DNA from: Micromonospora sp. WMMD1128
GTDB taxonomy: Bacteria; Actinomycetota; Actinomycetes; Mycobacteriales; Micromonosporaceae
Assembly: GCF_027497235.1 (NCBI RefSeq)
Contig: NZ_CP114902.1
Span: 5,420,001-5,484,000 of the forward strand
Direction of reading: 5' to 3'
Length of the DNA: 64,000 bases
Position numbers and translations under genes: made by a program
Shown here: positions 39,083-50,570 of the stretch, piece by piece
How positions within the stretch are numbered: position 1 is the first letter of the stretch
Layout of the letters: each line of letters starts with the position of its first letter
The notes under the pieces: model-generated
What the model saw: the letters and a program-made list of their open reading frames with translations, nothing else
Databases searched by the model: none
Told to the model about the DNA's origin: nothing

Positions 39083-41869
39083 GTGACCGACCAGCACGAC
39101 CACGACGGGCCCGACGCCGCTCTCCGAGCCGACATCCGCCGCCTCGGCACGCTGCTCGGGCAGACCCTGGCCCGCCAGGAGGGCCGACCGCTGCTCGACC
39201 TGGTCGAGGAGATCCGCGCCCAGGTCCGCGCCGACGCGCCGGCCGCGGCCCAGCGCCTCGCCGGGCTCGACGTCAGCACCGGCACGAAGCTGGCCCGCGC
39301 CTTCTCCACCTACTTCCACCTGGCCAACATCACCGAGCAGGTGCACCGCGCCCGCGACCTGCGCCGCCGCCGCGCCACCCACGGCGGTTGGCTGGACCAG
39401 GCCGCGAAGACGATCGCCGAGCGCGGCGTACCGGCCGAGGAGATCGCCGCCGCGGCCCGCCGGCTGGCCGTCCGCCCGGTCTTCACCGCCCACCCCACCG
39501 AGGCGGCCCGCCGGTCCATCCTGTCCAAGCTGCGCGCCGTCGCCGACGAGCTGGACGCCGAGACCGCCAACGCGATCCTCTACGGCGCCAGCGACGAGGG
39601 CCCGGCCAACCGCCGCCTCGCCGAGCTGCTCGACCTGATGTGGCAGACCGACGAGCTGCGGCTGGACCGGCCGGACCCGACCGACGAGGCCCGTAACGCC
39701 ATCTACTACCTGCGCGACCTGCACGCCGAGGCCGCGCCGCAGGTCCTCGACGACCTCGCCGACACGCTGCGTACCCTCGGCGTGGAGACGTCGCCGACGG
39801 CCCGCCCGCTGTCGTTCGGCACCTGGATCGGCGGCGACCGGGACGGCAACCCGTTCGTCACCCCGACGGTCACCCGCGAGGTGCTGCGGATCCAGCACGA
39901 GCACGGCATCGAGGCCACCGAGAAGGCGATGGACGAGCTGATCAGCGAGGTCAGCGTCTCCCGCCGGCTGCGCGCGGTCTCCCTCGACCTCTCCGCCAGC
40001 CTGGCCAAGGACCTGGACGCGCTGCCCGAGGTGGCGCCCCGGTTCCGCCGGGTCAACGCCGAGGAGCCCTACCGGCTCAAGGCCCGCTGCGTGAAGGCGA
40101 AGCTCGCGAACACCCGGGTGCGGCTGCGCGCCGGCACCCCGCACGTGCCGGGCCGGGACTACCGGGGGTCGACCGAGCTGGTCGCCGACCTGGAGCTGCT
40201 GCGCGCCTCGCTGGCCCGCAACTCCGGCCAGCTCACCGCCGTCGGTCGGCTGGCCTCCACCATCCGTACGGTGTCCGCGTTCGGGCTGCACCTGGCCACG
40301 ATGGACATCCGGGAGCACGCCGAGAAGCACCACGAGGTGCTGGCGCAGCTCTACGAGGCGGTCGGCGAGGTGTCCGACTACCCGTCGCTGAGCCGGCTGG
40401 AGCGCGCCAAGCTGCTCGCCGACGAGCTGACCGGCCGCCGGCCGCTCTCCACCCAGGACAGCCCGCTCACCGAGTCGGCCCGCAAGACGTTCGACGTGTT
40501 CTCCGCGATCCGCGAGGCGCAGGACCGGTTCGGCCCCGAGGTCATCGAGTCGTACATCATCTCGATGACGCTCGGCGTGGACGACGTGCTCGCCGCCGTG
40601 GTGCTGGCCCGCGAGGCGGGCCTGGTCGACGTGCAGAGCGGGCGGGCCCGGGTCGGCATCGTGCCGCTGCTGGAGACGCCGGCCGAGCTGGACTCCGGCG
40701 GCGAGCTGCTGGACGAGCTGCTGTCGCTGCCGGCGTACCGGGCGCTCGTCTCGGCCCGGGGCGACGTGCAGGAGGTGATGCTCGGCTACTCCGACTCCAA
40801 CAAGGAAGCGGGCATCACCACCAGCCAGTGGTCCATCCACCGGGCCCAGCGGGCGCTGCGGGACGTGGCCGCCCGGCACGGCGTACACCTGCGGTTGTTC
40901 CACGGCCGGGGCGGCACGGTCGGCCGGGGTGGCGGCCCCACCCACGAGGCGATCCTGGCCCAGCCCTACGGCACGCTCGACGGCGCGATCAAGGTGACCG
41001 AGCAGGGTGAGGTCATCTCCGACAAGTACACGCTGCCGGCGCTGGCCCGGGAGAACCTGGAGCTGACCGTGGCCGCCGTGCTCCAGGCGACGCTGCTGCA
41101 CACCGCGCCCCGGCAGCCGGCCGAGATGCTGGAACGCTGGGACGCGACGATGGACGTGGTGTCCGCCTCCGCGTTCCGGTCCTACCGGTCCCTGGTCGAG
41201 GATCCGGACCTGCCGGCCTACTTCTGGGCGTCCACCCCGACCGAGCTGCTCGGCGCGCTGAACATCGGCTCCCGGCCGGCGAAGCGCCCGAACACCGGCG
41301 CCGGCCTGTCCGGGCTGCGCGCCATTCCGTGGGTGTTCGGCTGGACGCAGACCCGGCAGATCGTGCCGGGCTGGTTCGGCGTGGGCTCCGGGCTGGCCGC
41401 CGCTCGGGAGGCGGGCCTGGCCGACGTGCTCGCCGAGATGAACCGGAACTGGCACTTCTTCCGCACGTTCCTGTCGAACGTCGAGATGATGCTGACCAAG
41501 ACCGACCTGAGCATCGCCCGCCGTTACGTGGAGACCCTGGTCCCGAAGAAACTCCACCCGATCTTCGCGAAGATCGAGGAGGAGTACGAGCTGACCAAGC
41601 GGGAGGTGCTGGCGGTGACCGGCTCGCCGGCCCTGCTGGAGAACTCGCCGGTGCTCCAGCGCACGCTCGCGGTGCGGGACACCTACCTGGAGCCGCTGCA
41701 CCACCTTCAGGTGGCGTTGCTGCGGCAGTATCGCGAGTCCGGCGCCGCCGGCCGGGCGGTGGCCACCGCGCCGGGCGGCCGGCGCGCCCCGAACGACGGC
41801 ACGGCGCTGGAGCGGGCGCTGCTGACCACGGTCAACGGCATCGCCGCCGGCATGCGCAACACCGGCTGA
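39083..41869 (+). CDS. ppc: phosphoenolpyruvate carboxylase
   Basis: A 928-aa enzyme that carboxylates PEP to oxaloacetate to refill the TCA cycle. Catalytic H137 is in [12 protein letters not shown]; the second signature [10 protein letters not shown] and the glycine-rich loop [14 protein letters not shown] contain the other active-site residues, and NTG is the conserved C-terminus. Full length. GTG 39083 with AAGGAG at 39071-39076. A perfect terminator hairpin follows. Confidence 0.96.
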   Translation: MTDQHDHDGPDAALRADIRRLGTLLGQTLARQEGRPLLDLVEEIRAQVRADAPAAAQRLAGLDVSTGTKLARAFSTYFHLANITEQVHRARDLRRRRATHGGWLDQAAKTIAERGVPAEEIAAAARRLAVRPVFTAHPTEAARRSILSKLRAVADELDAETANAILYGASDEGPANRRLAELLDLMWQTDELRLDRPDPTDEARNAIYYLRDLHAEAAPQVLDDLADTLRTLGVETSPTARPLSFGTWIGGDRDGNPFVTPTVTREVLRIQHEHGIEATEKAMDELISEVSVSRRLRAVSLDLSASLAKDLDALPEVAPRFRRVNAEEPYRLKARCVKAKLANTRVRLRAGTPHVPGRDYRGSTELVADLELLRASLARNSGQLTAVGRLASTIRTVSAFGLHLATMDIREHAEKHHEVLAQLYEAVGEVSDYPSLSRLERAKLLADELTGRRPLSTQDSPLTESARKTFDVFSAIREAQDRFGPEVIESYIISMTLGVDDVLAAVVLAREAGLVDVQSGRARVGIVPLLETPAELDSGGELLDELLSLPAYRALVSARGDVQEVMLGYSDSNKEAGITTSQWSIHRAQRALRDVAARHGVHLRLFHGRGGTVGRGGGPTHEAILAQPYGTLDGAIKVTEQGEVISDKYTLPALARENLELTVAAVLQATLLHTAPRQPAEMLERWDATMDVVSASAFRSYRSLVEDPDLPAYFWASTPTELLGALNIGSRPAKRPNTGAGLSGLRAIPWVFGWTQTRQIVPGWFGVGSGLAAAREAGLADVLAEMNRNWHFFRTFLSNVEMMLTKTDLSIARRYVETLVPKKLHPIFAKIEEEYELTKREVLAVTGSPALLENSPVLQRTLAVRDTYLEPLHHLQVALLRQYRESGAAGRAVATAPGGRRAPNDGTALERALLTTVNGIAAGMRNTG

Positions 41870-41879
41870 GGTGTAAGGA

Positions 41880-41923
41880 GGGGCCCCCGCTTAACGCATT
41901 CTGCATAGGCGGGGGCCCCTTTT
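41880..41923. terminator. bidirectional terminator of the GGGGCCCCCGCTTAAC family
   Basis: GGGGCCCCCGC (41880-41890) and GCGGGGGCCCC (41909-41919) form a perfect 11-bp stem with an 18-nt loop, followed by TTTT. It lies between convergent ppc and the Gly-Asp-Phe protein gene and can stop both. Confidence 0.8.
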
Positions 41924-41938
41924 AACACCTGGCTCCGG

Positions 41939-42754
41939 TTAGAAGTCGCCGCCGCCGAAATCGCCGCCGCCGAAGTCGCCGCCGCCGAAGCCACCGAAGT
42001 CACCACCGCCGCCGAAATCACCGCCGCCGAAATCGCCGCCGCCCGGGTCACCGCCGCCGAAATCGCCGCCCTGGTCGCCGTAGTCCTGGCCGTCGCCGAA
42101 GCCGTCCTGGAACCCCTCCTGATAGCCGGAGTCGTAGCCGTAGCCCGGGTCGGCGAACGCGGGTGAGAAGAGCGCGTCCGCGATCAACATGCCGCCGATC
42201 ACCCCGGCGCCCGCGCCGAGCGCGGTCTTCCACCACGGCGTCGAGTACCAACCGGCGGGCACCGGCCGGCCCTGGAGCCGGCCGCCGGGGTAGTAGTAGG
42301 GCGTCTGGGCGCCCGGCTGCGGGCCGGCCCGGAACCGCTGGCCCTGCACGTCGACCTCACGCTCCTTGGTGAGCGCGCCGGCGCCGCGGGCAGCCGCCAG
42401 CGGCGGCAGTTCCGGGCCCGGGTCGATGCCCATCGCCGTCCGCGCCGCGCGGATGTACGCCAGCCCCTCCAGCGCGGTCTCCCGCGCCAGCGCGAACTGG
42501 TTCGTGGTACGCGCCTGCTCCAGTTGCGAGCCGGCCGCGTTGTACCGCTCACCGGCGTCCGCGAGCGCCTGCCGGACCGCCGGCTCGTCGCCGTGCAGGT
42601 TCATCAGCTGGCCGCCGAGCCGCTCGTACCACCGCTGCGCCTCGGCGCGGGCGTCCGCCAGCTCGTTCGCCCGCCGGGACCTGCTTCCCCACCGCCAGAA
42701 CACCAGCGCACCTCCGAGCATCAGCACCAGGAACAGCCACAGGGCAATGTCCAT
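41939..42754 (-). CDS. membrane protein with C-terminal GGGDF repeats
   Basis: A 271-aa protein. An N-terminal helix (4-19) is followed by a helical, probably coiled-coil domain (30-125), a Pro/Tyr-rich linker, a second hydrophobic segment (about 175-192) and a low-complexity tail of some 80 residues built from GGGDF and related units. The tail resembles DUF1542-less versions of TPM-associated proteins, but I do not recognise a named family. ATG 42754; the reading frame is open further upstream across the rmuC promoter. Confidence 0.72.
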   Translation of the reverse strand: MDIALWLFLVLMLGGALVFWRWGSRSRRANELADARAEAQRWYERLGGQLMNLHGDEPAVRQALADAGERYNAAGSQLEQARTTNQFALARETALEGLAYIRAARTAMGIDPGPELPPLAAARGAGALTKEREVDVQGQRFRAGPQPGAQTPYYYPGGRLQGRPVPAGWYSTPWWKTALGAGAGVIGGMLIADALFSPAFADPGYGYDSGYQEGFQDGFGDGQDYGDQGGDFGGGDPGGGDFGGGDFGGGGDFGGFGGGDFGGGDFGGGDF

Positions 42755-42809
42755 GACCTCGAACGTACCCACCGCGCGCACGTCGTACCCGTTTGGCAAG
42801 CTCTCTGGC

Positions 42810-43988
42810 ATGAGCTTCTCGACCCTGGCCGTGGTGGTGCTCTGCCTCGCCGCCGGCGGCGCGGTGGGCTGGCTGGCGGCCCGGGCGCGCTCGGCGGCGG
42901 AGGTGGCCCGGCTGGAGGCGACGCTGGCGGCCACCCGGGAGGGCGAGGGGCGGTTGGAGCAGTCGATGCGGGCGCTCAGCTACGAGGCGACCGCGCAGTC
43001 CCAGGAGGCGGTGGCGCGCGCGGTGGCGCCGCTGCACGACACGCTCCGCCGCTATGAGCAGCGGGTCGCCGAGCTGGAGCACGACCGGGTCGACGCGTAC
43101 GCCGAGCTGCGCGAGCAGGTCCGCGCGATGGGCACCGTCTCGGGTGAGTTGCGCACCGAGACCAAGCAGCTCGTCGCGGCGCTGCGCGCACCGCAGGTGC
43201 GGGGCCGCTGGGGGGAGCACCAGCTTCGCCGGATCGTCGAGGCGGCCGGCATGCTTGAGCACTGCGACTTCAACGAGCAGGTCACCGCCGCCACCGAGCA
43301 TCAGGGGGTCCGGCCCGACCTGGTGGTGCGCCTGCACGGCGGGCGCACGGTGGTGGTCGACGCGAAGGCGCCGTTCGACGCCTACCTGACCGCGATGGAG
43401 GCGCGGGACGAACGCGGGCGGGACACCCAGCTCGACGCGCACGCCCGGCACCTGCGGGCGCACGTGGACAGTCTGGCCGCCAAGTCCTACTGGGCCGCGT
43501 TCGACCAGACCCCCGATTTCGTGGTGTTGTTCGTGCCGGCCGATCCGTTCCTCGACGTCGCGTTGCAGCGCGACCCGGCGCTGCTGGAGCACGCGTTCGC
43601 CCGCAACGTGGTGCTGGCCACGCCGGCCACCCTTGTGGCGCTGCTGCGCACGGTCGCCTATTCGTGGCGGCAGGAGGCGCTGGCCCGCAACGCCGCGACC
43701 GTGCACTCGCTGGCCCGTGAGCTGTACGGGCGGTTGTCCACGCTCGGCGACCACGTGGGCAAGCTGGGCAGCTCGTTGAGCGGGGCGGTGACGGCCTACA
43801 ACCGGGCGGTCGGTTCGTTGGAGTCCCGGGTGTTGGTGAGCGCGCGCAAGTTGGCCGAGCTGGGCGTCTCCGGCGACGAGCTGGCCGCTCCGGCGCAGGT
43901 CGAGCTCGCGCCCCGGCAGCCGCAGGCGCCCGAGTTGTTGGCCCAGCCGTCCACATCGGCCGAACGGCCGGCAGATATCGACGTCTAA
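42810..43988 (+). CDS. rmuC: DNA recombination protein RmuC
   Basis: A 392-aa protein. A membrane helix (3-20) is followed by a coiled coil (about 30-115) and the RmuC nuclease-like domain with RGRWGEHQLRRIVEAAGML, RPDLVVRLHGGRTVVVDAKAP and FVPADPFLDVAL. The DAKAP segment fits the PD-(D/E)XK nuclease core. RmuC limits rearrangements at inverted repeats, which may matter in a genome rich in palindromes. ATG 42810. Confidence 0.9.
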   Translation: MSFSTLAVVVLCLAAGGAVGWLAARARSAAEVARLEATLAATREGEGRLEQSMRALSYEATAQSQEAVARAVAPLHDTLRRYEQRVAELEHDRVDAYAELREQVRAMGTVSGELRTETKQLVAALRAPQVRGRWGEHQLRRIVEAAGMLEHCDFNEQVTAATEHQGVRPDLVVRLHGGRTVVVDAKAPFDAYLTAMEARDERGRDTQLDAHARHLRAHVDSLAAKSYWAAFDQTPDFVVLFVPADPFLDVALQRDPALLEHAFARNVVLATPATLVALLRTVAYSWRQEALARNAATVHSLARELYGRLSTLGDHVGKLGSSLSGAVTAYNRAVGSLESRVLVSARKLAELGVSGDELAAPAQVELAPRQPQAPELLAQPSTSAERPADIDV

Positions 43989-44135
43989 CACAGTCAGGTG
44001 CGACGATGACGGTCGATCTCGTCACGGAGTGGTCACAAACCTTAATCCACTGGTGACACGGCCGGTCGTGCCACGCAGGATCTGCGTCACACGTGCCCTG
44101 CCCCTGAAGGGCCCTGTTCTCTGGAGGAAGAGAAC

Positions 44136-47100
44136 GTGAGTCAACCCCTCAACCGGAGTCGGCGCCCCTCCGCCGCGCTCTTCGCCTCGGTCCTCGCGGC
44201 CGGGGCCATCACCGTCGGGGGTGGCGCCGGCACCGCGAGCGCGGCCCCCGCCGCCCCGCAACCCTCGCCGCCGACCGCCGCGAAGGCCCTGGGCGCCCAC
44301 GACGCCAAGCTGCTCGACGCGGCGGAGGCGAAGCACGCGCCCACCGTCACCATGATCATCGCGGCACGGAAGGGCTCGGCCAAGAAGGTCGTCGACGGGC
44401 TCGCCGGTCTCGGCGCCACCGTCAGCCAGCGCTACGACCAGGTCGGTTACGTGCTGGCCAAGGTGCCGACGGCCAAGGCGCTCAAGGCCGCCACGCTGCC
44501 CGGCGTCGCCGCCGTCGACCTCGACGAGACCATCACGCTCCCCGACCCGGCACCAGAGGCCGCCCCGAACGGCGCGAAGGCGGCCGAGCAGGGTGAGACG
44601 CTTGCCGGGCCCGGTGCGGGCACCGGCGCGGTCAACCCGTACATGCCGACGAACGAGACCGGCGCGGAGGCCTTCAAGGCCGCGCACCCGGAGTGGGACG
44701 GCCGGGGCGTCACCATCGGCATCATGGACTCCGGGGTCGACCTGGACCAGCCGGCGCTGCAGAAGACCACCACCGGCGAGCGCAAGATCGTCGACTGGGT
44801 CACCGCGACCGACCCGCTTGAGGACGCCTCCTGGCGACCGATGATCACCCAGGTCGCCGGTCCCACGTTCACCACCGGCACCGGCGCCTCGGCCGTGACC
44901 TGGACGGCACCCGCCGGCACCTACCGGTTCAACCAGTTCAGCGAGGCGATCACCGCGGCCAGCGACCCGGCCGGTGACGTCAACCGCGACGGGGACAAGA
45001 CCGACACGTTCGGCATCCTCTACAACCCCGCGAACGGCGACATCCGCGTCGACGCGAACCAGAACCGCGACTTCACCGACGACGAGGTGATGCGGCCGTA
45101 CAAGGAGAAGTTCCAGGTCGGCCACTTCGGCACGGACAACCCGGACACCGCGGTGCGGGAGCAGATCCCGTTCGTGGTCGAATACCGGCGCAACGTCGAC
45201 ACCACCCCGGTGGGCGGCCCCGGCCTGGTCGACTACGTCAGCATCGGCATCATCGAGAGCACCCACGGCACCCACGTCGCCGGCATCACCGCCGCCAACG
45301 ACATGCTCGGCAACAGCGCCTTCGACGGCGCCGCCCCGGGCGCCAAGCTGGTCTCCGCCCGGGCCTGTTCCTGGGGCGGCGGCTGCAGCGCCGCCGCGCT
45401 CACCACCGGCATGGTCGACCTGGTGGTCAACCGCAAGGTCGACGTGGTGAACATGTCGATCGGCGGCCTGCCGGCGCTCAACGACGGCTCGAACGCCCGC
45501 GCGGTCCTCTACAACGACCTGATCAACATCTACGGTGTGCAGCTGTTCCTCTCGGCCGGCAACTCCGGCCCGGGCGTGAACACCGTCGGCGACCCCTCGG
45601 TCGCCACCGACGTGGTCAGCGTCGCGGCGAACGTCAGCCGGGACACCTGGCTGGCCAACTACGGCTCGGTGGTCCGCAAGGACAACGCGCTGTTCAACTT
45701 CTCCTCCCGCGGCCCGCGTGAGGACGGCGGCTTCAAGCCGAACATCACCGCGCCCGGCTCGGCGATCTCCACCGCGCCGACCTGGCAGCCGGGCAACCCG
45801 GTGCCGGAGGCGGGCTACCCGCTGCCCCCGGGTTACCAGATGCTCAACGGCACCTCGATGGCCTCCCCGCAGGCCACCGGCGCCGCCGCGCTGCTGCTGT
45901 CGGCGGCGAAGGCGACCGGAACCGGGGTCACCCCGGCCGCGCTGCGCCGGGCCGTCTACACCTCGGCCGAACCGATCGAGGGCGTCCCGACGTACGCGCA
46001 GGGCTACGGCATGCTCAACGTGCCGGGCGCGTGGGACCTGCTCGCCGCAGGCGTGCAGACCCGCACCTACACCTCCGCGGCCGACGTCTGCACCGAACTG
46101 TCGCCGAACCTGACCCGCTACGACCGGGCCTCCGGCACGTTCGTGCCGAACCCGAACGTCGGCACCGGCATCTACAACCGCTGCGCCGCCGACCGGGGTG
46201 GCCAGGCGGTCAAGGAAGGCCGCTACTACGAGGTCGAGCTGACCCGGACCAGCGGGCCGAACAAGGGCATCCGGCACCTGGTCGACTTCCGCGGCAACGA
46301 CGGCACCTGGACCTCCCCCAAGGAGGTGTGGCTGCCGTTGAACACGACCGTCACGGTCAAGGTGAAGGCCAAGCCGATGACCGCCGGCGCGCACGGCGCG
46401 ATCATGACCGTCGACGACCCGGCCACCTCGGTGGTCGACTTCGAGGTCGCCACCGTCGTCGTCGCCTCGAACGCGGTGGCCGCCCCGGCGTACTCGTACT
46501 CGGCGAACGGCTCGGTCGAGCGGAACGGGTTCACGTCCTTCTTCGTGACGGTTCCGCAGGGCGCGGGCGCGCTCCAGGTCAACCTGTCCGGCATCGCCAC
46601 CGGTTCACAGACCCGGTTCATCGCCATCAACCCGTACGGCGTGCCGGTCGAGAGCACCGCGAGCACCGCCTGCTACACCAACTTCTCCGACGCCGCCGCC
46701 TGCAAGCCGCAGGAGCGGGACTACCAGAACCCGATCCCGGGCGTCTGGGAGATCGAGGTGGAGGCGCGGCGCACCTCGCCGGCGCTCGACAACCCGTTCC
46801 AGCTCCAGGCGCGGGTGCAGGGCGTGCAGGTGGAGCCGGCCGTGGTCCAGCTCCCGTCGGTCACCGCCGGCACGCCGACCCCGGTGAGCTGGAAGCTGAC
46901 CAACACGTTCGGCCCGGTGCAGGTGACCGGCGTCGGCGGGCCACTCGCAAGCGTCCGCGCCGAGCGGCCGACCATCACCGAGGGCACCACCCAGGAATAC
47001 ACGGTGGACATCCCGGCCGGGACCACGTCGTTCTCCGCCCGGATCGGCAACACCTCCGACCTCGGCGCCGACCTGGACCTGTTCGTCTTCCGGGGGGCCA

Positions 47101-47441
47101 CCGAGGTGGGCCGGTCGGCCGACGGCGACTCGGAGGAGGCAGTCACCCTGACCAACCCGGTCGCCGGCACCTACCGGGTGGTCATCGACGGCTACGCGGT
47201 GGCCGCCGGCGGCACGGCGTACGACTACCGGGACTCGTTCGCGTCCCCGGCGCTGGGCTCGCTCGCCGCGCCGAACACGCCGCTGTCGCTCGCGAACGGC
47301 GCCACCGCCACCCTGACCGGTTCGGTGACCGCCCTGTCCACCTCGTCGACGGGCCGTGAGCTGTACGGCGACATGGCCGTCACCACCGTCGAGGGCGCGG
47401 TCGTCGGCCGCGGTTCGGTGGAAATCAACGCGGTCGACTGA
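44136..47441 (+). CDS. secreted S8 subtilisin-like serine peptidase
   Basis: A 1101-aa exported protease. The signal peptide (about 1-36) ends at ASAAPAAP; an I9-like propeptide follows (about 60-130). The catalytic triad is D198 (IMDSGVD), H377 (HGTHVAG) and S574 (NGTSMASP), so D and H are 179 residues apart instead of 30-40. The insert contains two Ca-loop-like stretches, [10 protein letters not shown] and [12 protein letters not shown]. After the catalytic domain come about 480 residues of beta-sandwich character ending in a pre-peptidase C-terminal-like region. GGAGGAA at 44123-44129 precedes GTG 44136. Confidence 0.92.
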   Translation: MSQPLNRSRRPSAALFASVLAAGAITVGGGAGTASAAPAAPQPSPPTAAKALGAHDAKLLDAAEAKHAPTVTMIIAARKGSAKKVVDGLAGLGATVSQRYDQVGYVLAKVPTAKALKAATLPGVAAVDLDETITLPDPAPEAAPNGAKAAEQGETLAGPGAGTGAVNPYMPTNETGAEAFKAAHPEWDGRGVTIGIMDSGVDLDQPALQKTTTGERKIVDWVTATDPLEDASWRPMITQVAGPTFTTGTGASAVTWTAPAGTYRFNQFSEAITAASDPAGDVNRDGDKTDTFGILYNPANGDIRVDANQNRDFTDDEVMRPYKEKFQVGHFGTDNPDTAVREQIPFVVEYRRNVDTTPVGGPGLVDYVSIGIIESTHGTHVAGITAANDMLGNSAFDGAAPGAKLVSARACSWGGGCSAAALTTGMVDLVVNRKVDVVNMSIGGLPALNDGSNARAVLYNDLINIYGVQLFLSAGNSGPGVNTVGDPSVATDVVSVAANVSRDTWLANYGSVVRKDNALFNFSSRGPREDGGFKPNITAPGSAISTAPTWQPGNPVPEAGYPLPPGYQMLNGTSMASPQATGAAALLLSAAKATGTGVTPAALRRAVYTSAEPIEGVPTYAQGYGMLNVPGAWDLLAAGVQTRTYTSAADVCTELSPNLTRYDRASGTFVPNPNVGTGIYNRCAADRGGQAVKEGRYYEVELTRTSGPNKGIRHLVDFRGNDGTWTSPKEVWLPLNTTVTVKVKAKPMTAGAHGAIMTVDDPATSVVDFEVATVVVASNAVAAPAYSYSANGSVERNGFTSFFVTVPQGAGALQVNLSGIATGSQTRFIAINPYGVPVESTASTACYTNFSDAAACKPQERDYQNPIPGVWEIEVEARRTSPALDNPFQLQARVQGVQVEPAVVQLPSVTAGTPTPVSWKLTNTFGPVQVTGVGGPLASVRAERPTITEGTTQEYTVDIPAGTTSFSARIGNTSDLGADLDLFVFRGATEVGRSADGDSEEAVTLTNPVAGTYRVVIDGYAVAAGGTAYDYRDSFASPALGSLAAPNTPLSLANGATATLTGSVTALSTSSTGRELYGDMAVTTVEGAVVGRGSVEINAVD

Positions 47442-47459
47442 CGTCCCGCCGGTACGACG

Positions 47460-47493
47460 GAGCCCCGTCCCCCGCATCCGGGGGGCGGGGCTC
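47460..47493 (+). terminator. terminator of the subtilase gene
   Basis: GAGCCCCG and CGGGGCTC enclose CCCCC/GGGGG in a long near-perfect stem starting 19 bp after the stop codon. Confidence 0.8.
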
Positions 47494-47579
47494 TTGCCGT
47501 CAGACGGGAGGGCCGTCAGGCGAGGCGGCCGTCGGCCGAGGCGGTCGTCAGGCGGGTTTGGCGGCGGCGCTGCGGCCGG

Positions 47580-47978
47580 TCAGGCCCGGCGGGCGGACTC
47601 GACCACGAACGGCGTGCCCTGCTGGCAGGTGGTCACCATGCCCGGCTCGGGGCGGCCGGTGACCTGCACCTTGGCGCCGGGCTTGAGCAGGTCGCGCGGG
47701 CCGCCGACCAGCAGGTGGTCGTCGAGCAGGAGGCAGTTCGGCTCGACCCCGGCACGGATGGTGCCGTTGAGGGTGGTGCCGCCGACGCCGGGCGGCGTCG
47801 ACGGGCCGCCCTTCCAGGTGGGGTCCGGGCTGCTGGTGCTGGGAGCGGGTTCGGACTGGCTGGTCACCGTGGCGGCTCCCGTCGGGCTGGGGCCGGCGGG
47901 CTCGTCGCCCGGCTCGGCGCAGGCGGTCAGCGCGGCAGCGGCGAGCAGGGCGACGAGCACCGTCCGAGGAGTCTTCAT
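47580..47978 (-). CDS. small secreted lipoprotein
   Basis: A 132-aa lipoprotein with signal peptide and lipobox LTAC (Cys20). A Ser/Thr/Pro linker leads to an 80-residue beta-rich domain with [20 protein letters not shown] and [14 protein letters not shown], which looks like a small OB-type barrel with two cysteines. Function unknown. Confidence 0.78.
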   Translation of the reverse strand: MKTPRTVLVALLAAAALTACAEPGDEPAGPSPTGAATVTSQSEPAPSTSSPDPTWKGGPSTPPGVGGTTLNGTIRAGVEPNCLLLDDHLLVGGPRDLLKPGAKVQVTGRPEPGMVTTCQQGTPFVVESARRA

Positions 47979-48015
47979 GTCGGTTGGACGCGGTCGGCGG
48001 CGGATCCGTTCCCGG

Positions 48016-49002
48016 TCAGCCGCGGGCCGCGGCGGCCTTCATGTCGCGCTTGAGCTCCTGGGGCAGGGAGAACGTCAGCCGCTCGTCCGCGGTGGTGATC
48101 TCCTCGACGTCGGCGAAGCCGCGCTCGGCCAGGTGGGCGAGCACGTCCTGCACCAGGTCGTCCGGCACGCTGGCGCCGGAGGTCAGCCCCACCGTGCGGG
48201 CGCCCTCCAGCCAGGCGTCGTCGATCTCGTGGGCGAAGTCGACGAGGTGACCGGCGCGGGCGCCGGCGTCCACCGCCACCTCGACCAGTCGGACCGAGTT
48301 CGAGGAGTTGCGCGAGCCGACGACGAGCACCACGTCGCACTCGGGGGCGATCTCCTTGACCACGTGCTGGCGGTTGGAGGTGGCGTAGCAGATGTCGTCG
48401 CTCGGCGGCGACTGGAGCAGCGGCAGCCGGGTCTTGAGCCGGGCCACGGTCTCCAGCGTCTCGTCCACCGACAGCGTGGTCTGGGAGAGCCAGACCACCT
48501 TCTCCGGATCACGCACGGTGATCTGGTCGACGCTGTCCGGGCCGTCGACGAGCTGGATGTGGGCGGGGGCCTCACCGGCGGTGCCGATGACCTCCTCGTG
48601 CCCCTCGTGCCCGATCAGCAGGATGTCGTAGTCCTGCTGGGCGAACCGCCGGGCCTCGTGGTGCACCTTGGTGACAAGCGGGCAGGTGGCGTCGATCGCC
48701 TTGAGCGAGCGCTCCTTCGCCTGCGCGTAGACCTCGGGCGCCACGCCGTGGGCGGAGAAGATGACGGTGGCGCCCTCGGGCACCTCCTCGTTCTCCTCCA
48801 CGAAGATCGCGCCCTTGGCCTCCAGCGTCCGCACCACGTGCCGGTTGTGCACGATCTGCTTGCGTACGTAGATCGGCGCGCCGTAGAGCTTCAACGCCTC
48901 CTCGACGGTCTGCACCGCCCGGTCCACGCCCGCGCAGTAACCGCGGGGGTTGGCCAGGAGCACGCGCTTGCCGGTCCGGGGAGTCGTCTGCGCATCAGTC
49001 AC
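48016..49002 (-). CDS. ispH: 4-hydroxy-3-methylbut-2-enyl diphosphate reductase
   Basis: A 328-aa iron-sulfur enzyme that makes IPP and DMAPP in the last step of the MEP pathway. The three cluster cysteines are C23 ([10 protein letters not shown]), C107 (DATCPLV) and C205 (DDICYATSN); the conserved [11 protein letters not shown] and TTLSVDET segments are all present. GTG 49002 follows TACGAT by six bases, so the message is probably leaderless. Divergent from xseA. Confidence 0.95.
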   Translation of the reverse strand: MTDAQTTPRTGKRVLLANPRGYCAGVDRAVQTVEEALKLYGAPIYVRKQIVHNRHVVRTLEAKGAIFVEENEEVPEGATVIFSAHGVAPEVYAQAKERSLKAIDATCPLVTKVHHEARRFAQQDYDILLIGHEGHEEVIGTAGEAPAHIQLVDGPDSVDQITVRDPEKVVWLSQTTLSVDETLETVARLKTRLPLLQSPPSDDICYATSNRQHVVKEIAPECDVVLVVGSRNSSNSVRLVEVAVDAGARAGHLVDFAHEIDDAWLEGARTVGLTSGASVPDDLVQDVLAHLAERGFADVEEITTADERLTFSLPQELKRDMKAAAARG

Positions 49003-49008
49003 CCGACC

Positions 49009-49014
49009 ATCGTA
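49009..49014 (-). promoter_or_regulatory. -10 box of ispH
   Basis: TACGAT on the minus strand with six bases to GTG 49002. Confidence 0.5.
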
Positions 49015-49058
49015 CGTGCGCCGCGAGCACCCTGCCCCGGGCTGTCGGGCCCGCGCCG

Positions 49059-49064
49059 TAGGGT
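49059..49064 (+). promoter_or_regulatory. -10 box of xseA
   Basis: TAGGGT with seven bases to GTG 49072; divergent from the ispH box about 45 bp away. Confidence 0.5.
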
Positions 49065-49071
49065 GGGCGGC

Positions 49072-50292
49072 GTGAGCGCGGGTGAGGTGGGTCGGAGCAC
49101 GTCGGAGGAGCCGTGGCCGGTCCGGGTGGTCAGCCAGAAGGTCGGCGCCTGGATCGCCCGGCTCGGCTGGGTGTGGGTCGACGGCCAGGTGGCGCAGATC
49201 AGCCGCCGGCCCGGCGCCGCCACCGTGTTCCTCACCCTGCGTGACCCCTCGGCCGATCTGAGCCTGACCGTCACCACCAACCGCGATGTGCTCGACGCGG
49301 GCGCGCCGGAGCTGCGTGAGGGCGCCCGGGTGGTGCTGCACGCCAAACCGGAGTTCTACGCCGCGCGAGGGACGCTCAGCCTGCGCGCCGACGAGATCCG
49401 CCAGGTCGGCCTGGGCGAGCTGCTGGCCCGGCTGGAGAAGCTCAAGAAGCTGCTCGCCGCCGAGGGGTTGTTCGACCGGTCGCGCAAGCGGCGTCCACCG
49501 TTCCTGCCCGGCCGGGTGGGCCTGATCACCGGGCGCGCCTCGGCGGCCGAGCGGGACGTGTTGACGAACGCGCGACGCCGGTGGCCGGCGGTCGACTTCC
49601 GTACCGTCAACGTGGCGGTGCAGGGGCCGGGCGCGGTGCCCGACATCGTCGGCGCGCTCAAGGTGCTCGACGCCGACCCGGCGGTCGACGTGATCGTCAT
49701 CGCCCGCGGCGGCGGCAGCCTGGAGGATCTGCTGCCCTTCTCCGACGAGGCGCTGTGCCGGGCGGTCTTCGCCTGCCGCACGCCCGTGGTCAGCGCGATC
49801 GGCCACGAGACCGACGCGCCGCTGCTCGACTACGTGGCCGACGTGCGCGCCTCCACGCCCACCGACGCGGCGAAACGGATCGTGCCCGACCTGACCGAGG
49901 AGGTCCGCCTCATCGGTCAGGCCCGGTCGCGGCTGGAGCGGGCCGTGCGCCACCTCGTCGACCGCGAGCAGCACCGGGTCGACCTGCTGCGCTCCCGCCC
50001 GGTGCTGGCCCGGCCGCAGGTGATGGTCGACCAGCGGGCCACCGAGGTCAGCGCGCTGCACGACCGCGCCGGCCGGTCCCTGGAGCACCGGCTGGGCGCC
50101 GCCGCCGACGACCTGCGGCACACCCTGGCCCGGCTGCGTGCCCTCTCCCCGGCGGCCACGCTCGACCGCGGCTACGCCATCGTCCAGCGGGCCGACGGCC
50201 ACGTGGTCCGCGCAGCGTCCGCGGTGGCCAAGGGCGATCCACTTCGGGTACGCCTCGCCGAGGGCGAGCTGACCGCCACCGTCGACGGCTGA
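49072..50292 (+). CDS. xseA: exodeoxyribonuclease VII large subunit
   Basis: A 406-aa subunit of the nuclease that degrades single-stranded DNA. An N-terminal OB fold (about 15-105) is followed by the catalytic domain with [37 protein letters not shown] and [25 protein letters not shown], and a C-terminal coiled coil that binds the small subunits. GTG 49072; xseB starts 13 bp after the stop. Confidence 0.94.
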   Translation: MSAGEVGRSTSEEPWPVRVVSQKVGAWIARLGWVWVDGQVAQISRRPGAATVFLTLRDPSADLSLTVTTNRDVLDAGAPELREGARVVLHAKPEFYAARGTLSLRADEIRQVGLGELLARLEKLKKLLAAEGLFDRSRKRRPPFLPGRVGLITGRASAAERDVLTNARRRWPAVDFRTVNVAVQGPGAVPDIVGALKVLDADPAVDVIVIARGGGSLEDLLPFSDEALCRAVFACRTPVVSAIGHETDAPLLDYVADVRASTPTDAAKRIVPDLTEEVRLIGQARSRLERAVRHLVDREQHRVDLLRSRPVLARPQVMVDQRATEVSALHDRAGRSLEHRLGAAADDLRHTLARLRALSPAATLDRGYAIVQRADGHVVRAASAVAKGDPLRVRLAEGELTATVDG

Positions 50293-50305
50293 TGAGAGGG
50301 GACCG

Positions 50306-50518
50306 ATGACTGAAGCGACCAGGAACGAGCAGCTCAGCTACGAGCAGGCCCGCGCCGAGCTGGCCTCGGTGGTGGAACGGCTGGAGGCCGGCGGCACCTC
50401 GCTGGAGGAGTCGTTGGCGCTGTGGGAGCGCGGCGAGGAGCTGGCCGGCGTGTGCCAGCGCTGGCTGGACGGCGCCCGGGCCCGCATCGACGCCGCCCGG
50501 CAGCGCCCCGAGGAGTGA
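50306..50518 (+). CDS. xseB: exodeoxyribonuclease VII small subunit
   Basis: A 70-aa helical hairpin with the family core [20 protein letters not shown] and [14 protein letters not shown]. Several copies bind the XseA coiled coil. Its stop codon lies inside the terminator stem. Confidence 0.94.
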   Translation: MTEATRNEQLSYEQARAELASVVERLEAGGTSLEESLALWERGEELAGVCQRWLDGARARIDAARQRPEE

Positions 50519-50555
50519 CGCACCCCGCAGGCGCGCGCGGCCTCCGGGGTGCGTC
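50517..50555. terminator. hairpin terminator between xseB and convergent lipoprotein gene
   Basis: GACGCACCCCG (50517-50527) and CGGGGTGCGTC (50545-50555) form a perfect 11-bp stem with a 17-nt loop; it overlaps the xseB stop and lies 15 bp after the opposing gene's stop. Confidence 0.8.
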
Positions 50556-50570
50556 GACGAACTGTCGCGC

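Noticed and set aside
39026..41704. 892-codon frame opposite ppc
   Set aside because: Antisense shadow of a well-recognised gene.
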